Shown here piece after piece: positions 56,465 to 64,000 of a DNA stretch of 64,000 nucleotides. The stretch is from Bacillota bacterium. Lineage in GTDB: Bacteria; Bacillota; Clostridia; Lachnospirales; Lachnospiraceae. Where the stretch lies: assembly GCA_023416695.1 (NCBI GenBank), contig JAEZGY010000092.1:16599-80598 (forward strand), read 5' to 3'. Position 1 is the first letter of the stretch. Each line of letters starts with the position of its first letter. A program made the translations under genes and the position numbers. Below the pieces are notes generated by a model. It saw only the letters and a list, made by a program, of their open reading frames with translations. It made no database searches and had not been told where the DNA came from.

Positions 56465-57871
56465 ATGAAGGAAAAATCAAACGCTTTCTTAGAATATGAA
56501 CCAATTGGTAAATTGATGAGAAAGTTTACTATACCATGCGTAATCTCGCTGGTTGTAGCAGCATTATATAACATTGTGGATCAGATATTTATTGCCAATG
56601 CATCATACCTTGGATCTTATGGAAATGCTGCAAATAATGTTGTATTTCCACTTACGGTCGTAGCACTTTCTGTTGCTGTTTGGATTGGAGATGGATGTTG
56701 TACTTTTGTTAGTATTTGTTTAGGTGCAAACCGTAAAGAAGATGCCCACCGTAGTATTGGAAATTCTATCATATTATGTGTAGCAATTAGCTTAATTTTG
56801 ATGGTCATTTATTTGACTTTTCAGAATGCCATTATCACAATGTTCGGTGGAAGAGTAAATGAAGAAACGTTTACTCTGTCCAAAGAATACTTTTTCTTTA
56901 TCTCATTAGGGATTCCCTTTTTTATGTTTGGTCAGATGATGAACCCTATCATCCGATCAGATGGGAATCCTAAATTTGCAATGATTTCAACTATACTTGG
57001 TGCTGTAATCAATATTATTCTGGATCCTATTTTTATTTTTGTATTTAAATGGGGAATGATGGGTGCAGCAGTAGCAACTGTTGCAGGCCAGGCATTTACA
57101 GCGGCACTTGCTATTTGGTATATTTTTCATATAAAAGCAGTTAGTATAAAAAAGAGTAGTTTTGTATTATCAACAGCCTTAATGAAAAAATTTCTCCCAC
57201 TTGGTATGACCAGTTTTTTATCTCAGATTTCAATTGTAGCTTCTATGGCAGCTATGAATAATATGATTTTGATATATGGAGCAAAGGATGCAATTTTTGG
57301 GTTAAAAGAATATGCACAAATTCCAATGGCAGTGATTGGAATTGTAATGAAATTTTTCCAGATTGTCATTTCAGTCTGCGTTGGCCTTTCAGCAGGATGT
57401 ATCCCAATTGTTGGATTTAACGTTGGTGCTGGTCAAAATGGGCGTGTAAAGGAACTGTTTAGAAAATTATTATTAAGCGAGTTGATACTGGGGATTGCGG
57501 CACTTTTAATAGTGGAGGTATTTCCGGCTCAGTTAATCGCTATCTTTGGTGCATCAAAAGAAAGTGTATACTATACAGAATTTGCATTAAAGGTATTTAG
57601 AATATATTTGTGTATGTTTCCATTAGCATTGATTAATAAAGCTTGTTTCATTTTTACTCAGGCATTAGGAAAAGCAAAACAATCCGCATTATTATCTTTT
57701 CTAAGAGAGGTTGTATTTGGTGTAGGTTTTGCACTCCTGTTACCCAAAATATTTGCGCTAGATGGTGTTTTATATTCTATGCCAATATCCGATTTTATTA
57801 CATTTGTATTTACTGCAGTTTTGATTTTAGGTATCTTAAAAAAATTGGAAAAAGGAAATGAATATAGCTGA
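56465..57871 (+). CDS. MATE-family efflux transporter
   Basis: 468 residues with about 12 membrane helices in two halves: first half PCVISLVVAALYNIVDQIFI, second PLGMTSFLSQISIVASMAAM. The DPIFIF and GDGCCTFVSI motifs fit the NorM/DinF-like group. Cation-driven export. It lies 19 bases after the ABC operon and is probably co-transcribed, perhaps exporting a toxic pathway product. Confidence 0.9.
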   Translation: MKEKSNAFLEYEPIGKLMRKFTIPCVISLVVAALYNIVDQIFIANASYLGSYGNAANNVVFPLTVVALSVAVWIGDGCCTFVSICLGANRKEDAHRSIGNSIILCVAISLILMVIYLTFQNAIITMFGGRVNEETFTLSKEYFFFISLGIPFFMFGQMMNPIIRSDGNPKFAMISTILGAVINIILDPIFIFVFKWGMMGAAVATVAGQAFTAALAIWYIFHIKAVSIKKSSFVLSTALMKKFLPLGMTSFLSQISIVASMAAMNNMILIYGAKDAIFGLKEYAQIPMAVIGIVMKFFQIVISVCVGLSAGCIPIVGFNVGAGQNGRVKELFRKLLLSELILGIAALLIVEVFPAQLIAIFGASKESVYYTEFALKVFRIYLCMFPLALINKACFIFTQALGKAKQSALLSFLREVVFGVGFALLLPKIFALDGVLYSMPISDFITFVFTAVLILGILKKLEKGNEYS

Positions 57872-57966
57872 TATAGTAGTTGCATCAAGCAGTGAAAAAA
57901 CTTTAAATATATACACGATTTCAAAATTAGTATACTGAGATACTTTTATATAAGGAAGAGGCCACA

Positions 57967-58029
57967 ATGATGGTTCCTATTGGTTGCCATAACATGATTA
58001 CCATTGAGTTAATGTCAGAGACACCATGA
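57967..58029 (+). CDS. Possible 20-residue leader-type peptide
   Basis: AAGGAAGAGG lies 7 bases before ATG and the ORF reads MMVPIGCHNMITIELMSETP. A terminator follows within 5 bases of its stop. It could be a leader peptide or a gene tail by chance. Confidence 0.25.
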   Translation: MMVPIGCHNMITIELMSETP

Positions 58030-58033
58030 TGTT

Positions 58034-58070
58034 AGAAGCATTGGTCGAAATATAGTCCAATGCTTCTTTT
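58034..58070 (+). terminator. Intrinsic terminator
   Basis: AGAAGCATTGG (58034-58044) pairs perfectly with CCAATGCTTCT (58057-58067), followed by TTTT. It probably ends the ABC-MATE transcript. Confidence 0.85.
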
Positions 58071-58347
58071 ATTGCGGACAGCACGTTATAGAATTCCGCT
58101 TCTGCTTAAGAATACAGAAGAGTTAATTCTAGAACTGTTATGAATATCATTCCTGCTTTAATCAGTGGCGTGGTTTCTTAGTCCAGTACTATGATTACAA
58201 GAATGCATTGATATACTTCGTTGCTTTAAACAATGGGTTAGAGTCATTCTGGTTTTACAGGGTTGTAGGAGTGGATAATGAAACTCGGGAAAAAAGTCCG
58301 AAAACTGTAAATATGAAAGGAGTAGAAGAGCCTATACTCGAGATATA

Positions 58348-58602
58348 ATGATGATATTTAAAGTAGAAATTTTTAATATTGACGAAGCAAGACAACTTGT
58401 AAAAATCACAGAAAAAATGAATGGTGATGTGGACTTATCTTATGGAAGTTACATAGTAGATGCAAAGTCAATAATAGGTGTAATATCTTTAATTGGAGGT
58501 CATAAATTGGAACTTAGGATTCACGGAGAGTTAACTCCCGAAGTAGAACTACAATTACAAAAGTTTATGAAGAATATGAATATGCCTCCAGTACAGAATT
58601 AG
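58348..58602 (+). CDS. HPr-like protein lacking the phosphorylated histidine
   Basis: 84 residues with the second half of the HPr fold well conserved (DAKSIIGVISLIGGHKLELR matches the K-S-I-M-G-V-M-S-L region around Ser46). The His15 region is replaced (NIDEARQLVKITEKMNGDVD), so it cannot be a normal PTS phosphocarrier. Such His-less HPr-like proteins are common in Clostridia and of unknown role. The ribosome site is weak and distant (AAGGAG about 25 bases upstream). A decayed paralogue lies at 28656. Confidence 0.75.
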   Translation: MMIFKVEIFNIDEARQLVKITEKMNGDVDLSYGSYIVDAKSIIGVISLIGGHKLELRIHGELTPEVELQLQKFMKNMNMPPVQN

Positions 58603-58628
58603 TTAGCGTCAATCTGATATAGAGAAAA

Positions 58629-58843
58629 TGTAATGGTATAGTAGTCTTGTAACCTCTCCCAAGTAGTAGATAATATATATAAAATAAGAATGTTTGCATT
58701 GTTTAGATTTGTAAACTGAACTTTCTTAAGTAAATTATTGATTATTCAATATAAAGAAAAGTAATAATATGTGTGCTCTCCCCCTCTTGCATAAATTAAT
58801 ATTATTGTTATTAGGAGTGTTACAAGATTACTATACTATTACA
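58629..58843. repeat. Inverted-repeat element, copy B
   Basis: The arm at 58629-58659 (TGTAATGGTATAGTAGTCTT, then GTAAC) is the near-perfect inverse of 58814-58843 (AGTGTTACAAGATTACTATA, then CTATTACA). About 155 AT-rich bases lie between. Same arms as copy A at 28907-29078, also just after an HPr-like gene. Confidence 0.7.
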
Positions 58844-58971
58844 TGATTAGCACCTTCAGGGCATAAAAACTACTTGCTTGTTGATACTTGGTGGTTTAGA
58901 TCACCCCAAAATGGTATAGATTTGATTATAAATGATAGGTAAAATCTTTTTATTCCAAAACAGACTTAATC

Positions 58972-59011
58972 AAAGAGAAAAATTGAATTTTTAATTTTTC
59001 TCTTTTTTTTT
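58972..59011 (+). terminator. Terminator in the ubiD leader (possible attenuator)
   Basis: AAAGAGAAAAATT (58972-58984) pairs perfectly with AATTTTTCTCTTT (58993-59005), followed by a T run, ending 28 bases before the ubiD-family start. Either it ends an upstream transcript, leaving little room for a promoter, or it is an attenuator in the ubiD leader. Confidence 0.75.
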
Positions 59012-59039
59012 ATAATTTAGCTATTAGGAGGACCCAAGA

Positions 59040-60506
59040 ATGCAAATATTAGATTTGAGATCTGCCATAGAGTCTCTTAAAAAATATCCAGGGCAACTGA
59101 TAGAAACTGATATAGAAGTAAATCCAGAGGCTGAACTTTCTGGTGTATATCGTCATGTTGGTGCAGGTGGTACCGTAATGAGACCAACCAAGATTGATGG
59201 CCCTGCTATGATTTTCAATAATGTAAAGGGACATCCAGATGCAAAAGTACTCATTGGATTATTAGCAAGCAGAGAAAGAACAGCAAAGTTACTGGGTTGT
59301 ACAAAGGAGGAGTTAGGTAAGATTTTAGGCGAAGCTGTGTTAAATCCTATACAACCTGTGGTTTCTACAGCTGCAGCTCCTTGTCAGCAAATTGTGCACA
59401 GAGTAGAGGATGTTGATTTTGATTTGTTTAAGCTTATACCTGCCCCAACAAATACTCCAGTTGACGCCGGACCTTATATTACTATGGGAATGTGCTATGC
59501 ATCGCATCCGGATACAGGTTTTTCTAATGTGACAATCCATAGAATGTGTATTCAGTCTAAGGACGAGATTTCTATTTTTTTACAACCCGGAAGCAGACAT
59601 ATTGGAGCAATGGCAGAAAGAACTACAGAGTTGGGACAGACACTTCCAATTTCTATTTCAATTGGAGTGGATCCAGCAATTGAAATCTGTTCATGTTTTG
59701 AACCACCAACAACACCGCTTGGATACAATGAACTTTCTATTGCAGGGGCAATTAGAAAGACTCCAGTGGTTCTTACACCATGTGTATCTATTAAAGAAAA
59801 TGCTATTGCAAATGCTGAGTACGTTATCGAAGGAGAAATTCAGCCTGGGATAAAGGTTGTGGAGGACCAAAATTCGTATACCGGATTTGCTATGCCAGAG
59901 TTCCCTGGATATAATGGCGCAGCTAGTCATGAATGCTGGCTTATCAAAGTAAAAGCTGTAACACACAAACAGAATCCTATTATGCAAACTGTTATAGGAC
60001 CAAGTGAGGAGCATACTAATCTCGCAGGAATTCCGACAGAAGCCAGCATACTTAATATGATAAATAAAGCACTTCCAGGTAAGGTAATAAATGTATATGC
60101 TCATCCATCTGGTGGTGGGAAATATATGGCAGTACTTCAGTGTAGAAAGACAGTTCACACGGATGAAGGAAAACAAAGACAAGCCGCACTTTTGGCATTT
60201 TCGGCATTTCCTGAGCTTAAGCACGTTATTTTAGTTGATGATGATGTAGACATTTTTGATAGCAGAGATGTGATGTGGGCAATGAACACACGTTTTCAAG
60301 CAGATAAGGATATCATTACGATTCCGGGAGTAAGATGTCATCCTCTTGATCCAAGTGCAGATCCTAAGTATTGTTCAAGCATTTTGGATAGAGGTATTAG
60401 CTGTAAAACTATTTTTGATTGTACGGTTCCATTTGAACTTAAGGACAAGTTTGTAAGAGCTAAGTTTATGGATGTGGATGAAGAAAAGTGGAAGGAATTT
60501 TTGTAG
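59040..60506 (+). CDS. UbiD-family prenylated-FMN-dependent decarboxylase
   Basis: 488 residues of the UbiD family, which removes carboxylate from aromatic or unsaturated acids using prenylated FMN. The N-terminus (LDLRSAIESLKKYPGQLIET) and the central segments match the group that includes gallate/protocatechuate and hydroxybenzoate decarboxylases: IFNNVKGHPDAKVLIG, APTNTPVDAGPYITMG, EFPGYNGAASHECWL and EEHTNLAGIPTEA. GGAGGACC precedes the ATG. It is followed by the UbiX cofactor enzyme and an LpdD-like protein, as in lpdBCD/ecdBCD systems, so a phenolic acid is the likely substrate. Confidence 0.93.
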   Translation: MQILDLRSAIESLKKYPGQLIETDIEVNPEAELSGVYRHVGAGGTVMRPTKIDGPAMIFNNVKGHPDAKVLIGLLASRERTAKLLGCTKEELGKILGEAVLNPIQPVVSTAAAPCQQIVHRVEDVDFDLFKLIPAPTNTPVDAGPYITMGMCYASHPDTGFSNVTIHRMCIQSKDEISIFLQPGSRHIGAMAERTTELGQTLPISISIGVDPAIEICSCFEPPTTPLGYNELSIAGAIRKTPVVLTPCVSIKENAIANAEYVIEGEIQPGIKVVEDQNSYTGFAMPEFPGYNGAASHECWLIKVKAVTHKQNPIMQTVIGPSEEHTNLAGIPTEASILNMINKALPGKVINVYAHPSGGGKYMAVLQCRKTVHTDEGKQRQAALLAFSAFPELKHVILVDDDVDIFDSRDVMWAMNTRFQADKDIITIPGVRCHPLDPSADPKYCSSILDRGISCKTIFDCTVPFELKDKFVRAKFMDVDEEKWKEFL

Positions 60507-60518
60507 GATAATCAATCG

Positions 60519-61079
60519 ATGAGAAAAATATTAGTAGGAATTAGTGGGGCATCTGGAGCTCCCATTGCAATTGGATTGTTGAAGCGTCTAAACGAAAATC
60601 CTGATGTAGAGACGCATCTTGTGATGACGCATGGAGCGGAACTTACGATCTTACAGGAAACTAAGTATACAGTTGATAAAGTGAAGACTCTTGCTGATGT
60701 AGTCTACGACAACAGTTCTATTGGTGAAAGACCAGCATCAGGCAGCTTTAAGATTGATTCAATGATAGTTGTACCTTGCTCTATGAAAACTGTGGCAGGG
60801 ATAGCATCTGGCTATAGTGAAAATTTACTTCTTAGAGCTGCAGATGTGACCTTAAAGGAGGCAAGACCACTTATTTTAGTAGTAAGAGAAACTCCGTTAT
60901 CACCAATCCATTTGCGAAATCTAAATGAACTGAGCAAGATGGACGTACGTATTATGCCACCAATGATTAGCTATTACCAGGGTTATACAACCATCGATGA
61001 ATGGACGGATGGATTTGTAGAAAGGTTGCTGAGAATAATGGGTGTTGAAAATAAAGCTATGGAATGGCAAGGAATGTAA
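60519..61079 (+). CDS. ubiX: UbiX-family flavin prenyltransferase
   Basis: 186 residues. It makes prenylated FMN for the neighbouring UbiD. It has the flavin-binding VGISGASGAPIAIGLL, SMIVVPCSMKTVAGIASG and LVVRETPLSPIHLRNL, all signature segments of UbiX/Pad1/LpdB. It lies 12 bases after the UbiD gene, with AGGAT upstream. Confidence 0.95.
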   Translation: MRKILVGISGASGAPIAIGLLKRLNENPDVETHLVMTHGAELTILQETKYTVDKVKTLADVVYDNSSIGERPASGSFKIDSMIVVPCSMKTVAGIASGYSENLLLRAADVTLKEARPLILVVRETPLSPIHLRNLNELSKMDVRIMPPMISYYQGYTTIDEWTDGFVERLLRIMGVENKAMEWQGM

Positions 61080-61080
61080 G

Positions 61081-61434
61081 ATGGTAAATGTATTAGTAAA
61101 GCAAGTAATACTTTTTGGAAAAACTATATACGTTCAGCTGACACAAACAGACGAGGGAATTCAGATATTAGTAGCAGGTGGAGATAAATCTCATGTGGGA
61201 GCTGTAACAATAATAGGTAGTGATGGTAAGAAATATATGGTTACATTGCCAGGACATAAGGAAATGATTATAGCTGAAAAGTGGGCGGATGCAATTTTTG
61301 CGGAGAGTAAGGCGCCTGTTGTTGTGACAGTAGGAATTCATTTTGATGATATTACAAGCGAACAAATTAATCTTGTACTTAAGACTACCGATGAGCTATT
61401 GGATAATATGCTTGTAGAGATAGAAGTTAATTGA
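61081..61434 (+). CDS. lpdD: LpdD-like prenylated-flavin chaperone
   Basis: 117 residues starting one base after the UbiX stop. The size, position and pattern (GGDKSHVGAVTIIG, LPGHKEMIIAEKWADAIF, GIHFDDITSEQINLVL) fit the LpdD family, the third subunit gene of gallate decarboxylase-type operons, thought to help load the cofactor. The ORF could begin upstream at 61042 in another gene's end, but the ATG at 61081 is better. Confidence 0.82.
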   Translation: MVNVLVKQVILFGKTIYVQLTQTDEGIQILVAGGDKSHVGAVTIIGSDGKKYMVTLPGHKEMIIAEKWADAIFAESKAPVVVTVGIHFDDITSEQINLVLKTTDELLDNMLVEIEVN

Positions 61435-61669
61435 GAAAGGAATATAATAAAATCTTGAACAGGCGCTGCTCTTTCAATAAACGAGGATGTACGTTCAAGT
61501 ACGGGTTTTGATTAGGTGATGGAGAAGCTTTCTCAATCAGCTACATAATTTTTTACTAAGATTGTAGCAGGAGAACTATCTCAGAAATAATCTATTTAGG
61601 TTTATCTTTTTGGTGATTATGAATACGTAATACTAGTTCCAATACCAGGCCTAGAGTTAAAACAGGATT
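61435..61669. other. Intergenic, probable coding debris
   Basis: No gene or clear terminator seen. Confidence 0.35.
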
Positions 61670-61864
61670 ATGGAAATAGGAGACAATATGCCTCATGGAT
61701 TTGTAGGCCCAGGAATATGCCTTGGAGGAACAAAGACAGAGGCAGAGGAGTCACCAGGAGGTCTTGGTGAACTAATGCTTTGTCCTCCGAAAGGTGTTAA
61801 TAAGCCACATTCTGAAGCCGACTATGAAGGGGATGTAATTGAGTGGATTAGGTCTATTATTTAA
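61670..61864 (+). CDS. Possible small protein or gene tail
   Basis: 64 residues (starting MEIGDNMPHGFVGPGICLGG) rich in Gly/Pro/Glu, ending ADYEGDVIEWIRSII. A second ATG at 61688 has AGGAGAC just upstream. It might be the tail of a lost hydrolase; unrecognised. Confidence 0.3.
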   Translation: MEIGDNMPHGFVGPGICLGGTKTEAEESPGGLGELMLCPPKGVNKPHSEADYEGDVIEWIRSII

Positions 61865-61903
61865 GATAGCGCTTCAGTTTGAGTGAAAAAAGGAGATTGA
61901 ATT

Positions 61904-63556
61904 ATGAATTTACGCGAAAAACCATTTTATCTAAATAATGAAGAAATAGAATGGGTTGAGAATACACTTGGCCAGCTTTCTAAAAAGCAAAAGCTAGGTC
62001 AGCTTTTTACACTTATGGCTGGAGATTATAGTGATGAGGAGCAGGATAAGCTAGTATCAGAGTATGCTGTGGGTGGTTTTTTGTTTAGACCAATCCATAC
62101 AAAAGCTGAGCTTATAGCAAAATATAACCGTCTTGATAAGTGTGCTGCTGTGCCACTTCTTAAGGCAGCTAACCTGGAAGAGGGTGGAATTGGTGGAATT
62201 TCAGATGGAACTAAGTTTGCATTCCAAGAGGGAATTGCAGCTACTGGGGATATCGAGATGGCAGAAAAATTTGCAAAAGTATGTGCTAAGGAGGGATTAG
62301 AATCTGGTATTAACTGGACATATTCTCCTGTGTCAGATATCGACATTAATTTTAAAAATCCTATTACCAATATAAGAACGTACGGAAGAGACATGGAAAC
62401 AGTATTGACATATACAAGAATATATGTTGAGACTGTACAAAAATATGGCATGGCAGCATGTGCAAAACATTTTCCAGGAGATGGAGTGGATTTTAGAGAT
62501 CAACACCTACATCCTACATACAACACACTGACCAAGAGCGAATGGTATGATACTTACGGTAAAATCTATGAGAATATGATTGATGCCGGTTTATACAGCC
62601 TTATGGTAGGGCACATTGTTCAGCCTGAGGTTCAGCGAGATATGAATCCTAAGTTATCAGATGAAGAACTATTGCCAGGTTCACTATCACCTGAGCTTTT
62701 ACAAGGAGTACTTAGAGATAAATTCGGCTTCAATGGTGTTATTACAACTGATGCAACCATTATGGGAGGTTATACCATGGCTATGGAAAGGTCAAGGGCA
62801 ATTCCTGCGTCCATTATGGCGGGTATTGATATGATAGTTTTTACACCGGATTTTTATGCGGATTTCAAATATTTAGAGGATGCTTTAGCAGAAGGTCGAC
62901 TTACAATGGGACGAGTAGATGAGGCTGTAATGAGAATACTTGCTCTTAAAGCTAAGGTGGCTCTTTCTTCAAAGACAGGGGAAGAAAGAGTATGCTCAAA
63001 GGAGGAAGTAAAGAATTGGGTGGCAGAGTGCGCTGACAAAACAGTTACGCTTGTAAAGAATAAAAGAAATATTCTGCCTGTTACAGCTGGCAGATATGAG
63101 AAAGTAAAACTTATTAATATGGGCAAAGATGATATATGTGACGGAAGCTTGGAGAAGTTTGTAACAGAGTATTTAGAAAGAGAAGGACTTACAGTAGAAA
63201 ACTACAATCCTTTTACAGATGATTTGCATAGCCCGGAAATTTGTGAAAAAAAAAGGCTGACCCTGTACATTTCATGTCGTGAGGCAGAGAGTAATGTAAC
63301 AGCTGTTAAACTATTCTGGTGCCCAAAGCATGCATTAGATATACCGCGTTTCGTAAATGAGGAGGATTGTGTATTTATTTCCTTTGGGAACCCATATCTT
63401 TTACAAGATATTCCTAGAGTTTCTGTATATATTAATGCCTATACAGCAACAAAAGTCATAGTGCGAGCAACGCTTGATAAAGTGTTTGGTAAGTCTCAGT
63501 TTAAGGGAGTAAATCCGGTGGATCCTTTTTGTGGACTTATGGATACGAGATTATAG
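61904..63556 (+). CDS. Glycoside hydrolase family 3, NagZ-like
   Basis: 550 residues. The GH3 N-terminal barrel has the N-acetylhexosaminidase-type motif KHFPGDGVDFRDQH and the nucleophile Asp of ITTDATIMGGY (NagZ: T-D-x-M). A further ~180-residue C-terminal domain follows (VTLVKNKRNILPV). No signal peptide. The K-H-F-P-G-D-G-x-x-x-x-D-x-H motif implies beta-N-acetylglucosaminidase or phosphorylase activity rather than glucosidase; inference from family. AAAGGAGA lies before the ATG. Separate from the UbiD operon by 470 bases. Confidence 0.92.
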   Translation: MNLREKPFYLNNEEIEWVENTLGQLSKKQKLGQLFTLMAGDYSDEEQDKLVSEYAVGGFLFRPIHTKAELIAKYNRLDKCAAVPLLKAANLEEGGIGGISDGTKFAFQEGIAATGDIEMAEKFAKVCAKEGLESGINWTYSPVSDIDINFKNPITNIRTYGRDMETVLTYTRIYVETVQKYGMAACAKHFPGDGVDFRDQHLHPTYNTLTKSEWYDTYGKIYENMIDAGLYSLMVGHIVQPEVQRDMNPKLSDEELLPGSLSPELLQGVLRDKFGFNGVITTDATIMGGYTMAMERSRAIPASIMAGIDMIVFTPDFYADFKYLEDALAEGRLTMGRVDEAVMRILALKAKVALSSKTGEERVCSKEEVKNWVAECADKTVTLVKNKRNILPVTAGRYEKVKLINMGKDDICDGSLEKFVTEYLEREGLTVENYNPFTDDLHSPEICEKKRLTLYISCREAESNVTAVKLFWCPKHALDIPRFVNEEDCVFISFGNPYLLQDIPRVSVYINAYTATKVIVRATLDKVFGKSQFKGVNPVDPFCGLMDTRL

Positions 63557-63640
63557 AATAATATAGTTGAGCAAAATGCTGCAAACACCTTAGCTGTTTG
63601 TATAGCTTCTTAGTGACACTTGATGTTTTGTGTGAGAGAT

Positions 63641-63676
63641 AGAACGAACTGTGTTAGGGGGCGTTCTTTCTCTTTT
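63641..63676 (+). terminator. Weak terminator after the GH3 gene
   Basis: AGAACG (63641-63646) with CGTTCT (63662-63667), followed by T-rich sequence. Confidence 0.5.
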
Positions 63677-63828
63677 CTTATTATCTGTTATAGAGTTATT
63701 ATGAAATGTTCAAGGAGTATGCAGAAATAAGAAAGCAATAAAAAGCCCTTATAGGGCTAGTGCAAGCCACCGGCTATGAATTGAACCCCTTATGTTAGAC
63801 AAAATAATCTAATGAAAGGGGTATTTTT

Positions 63829-64000
63829 ATGCCAAAAAGTATGTACCGTACTGAACTAAAATTAGAATAGCTCAACGTTATCTAAAGGGAGACATTAGCC
63901 TCAAGTCATTAGTAGATGAGTATCATGTAAATAAGGGGGATATCCAAAAGTGGCGAAATGCTTACCTTGAGCATGGAATAGCTGGATTATGCACTACACA
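63829..64000 (+). pseudogene. IS3-family OrfA, frameshifted and cut by the window end
   Basis: MPKSMYRTELKLE runs into a stop. One base away the frame continues IAQRYLKGDISLKSLVDEYH, then VNKGDIQKWRNAYLEHGIAG. This is the helix-turn-helix protein InsE/OrfA type of IS150-like elements. The imperfect pairing of CCCCTTATGTTAGA (63786-63799) with TCTAATGAAAGGGG (63808-63821) lies just before it and may mark the IS left end. Confidence 0.75.

Noticed and set aside
58844..58971. T-box riboswitch before the UbiD gene (GGTGGTTTAG segment)
   Set aside because: No T-box consensus or specifier stem could be found.

Overview
The window is low-GC Firmicutes DNA, most likely from a plant-polymer- and gut-associated Clostridia of the Lachnospiraceae type (Lachnoclostridium/Anaerocolumna-like). 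The AT-rich codon use, strong AAGGAGG-type ribosome sites, intrinsic T-run terminators, GH3 glycosidases, YesN-type AraC response regulator and type I-C CRISPR support this. The genus assignment is inference.

1-3.5 kb: a membrane-anchored hypothetical protein, a GH3 beta-glucosidase and a tRNA-Gly(CCC). 3.5-10.6 kb: a probable mobile island at the tRNA. It holds a tyrosine integrase, a protein of three ~50-residue repeats, a ~640-nt non-coding tract with many base-paired elements (candidate large ornate RNA), an IscB RNA-guided nuclease with its upstream omega/HEARO RNA, and decayed reading frames.

10.7-28 kb: a catabolic cluster. Two type B carboxylesterases and a ceramidase-like hydrolase precede a complete peptide/nickel-type ABC importer (lipoprotein, two permeases, two ATPases). 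A REC-AraC regulator, aldo/keto reductase, alpha/beta esterase, MFS exporter and SDR follow. A 24-nt motif recurs upstream of three separate transcription units here, so they are probably co-regulated, perhaps by the REC-AraC protein.

28-31 kb: debris (IS3 transposase tail, HPr-like pseudogene, inverted-repeat element), a small serine recombinase and an HD-domain protein. 31.5-43.1 kb: a complete type I-C CRISPR-Cas locus (cas3-cas5-cas8c-cas7-cas4-cas1-cas2) with a 53-repeat array. Cas3 carries Glu in place of the invariant Walker A Gly. 43-46.6 kb: a truncated IS3 transposase, tandem ~179-bp repeats and small or broken genes.

46.7-63.6 kb: a second catabolic cluster. A LysR regulator diverges from an amidohydrolase-fold protein, alpha/beta hydrolase, SDR, a second complete ABC importer paralogous to the first, and a MATE exporter. 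Then come an HPr-like gene with a second copy of the inverted-repeat element, a UbiD/UbiX/LpdD decarboxylase operon behind a terminator-bearing leader, and a second GH3 enzyme. The window ends in a frameshifted IS3 OrfA. Together the two clusters suggest uptake and hydrolysis of esterified, possibly plant aromatic, compounds with decarboxylation of a phenolic acid. The substrates are not determined by the sequence.
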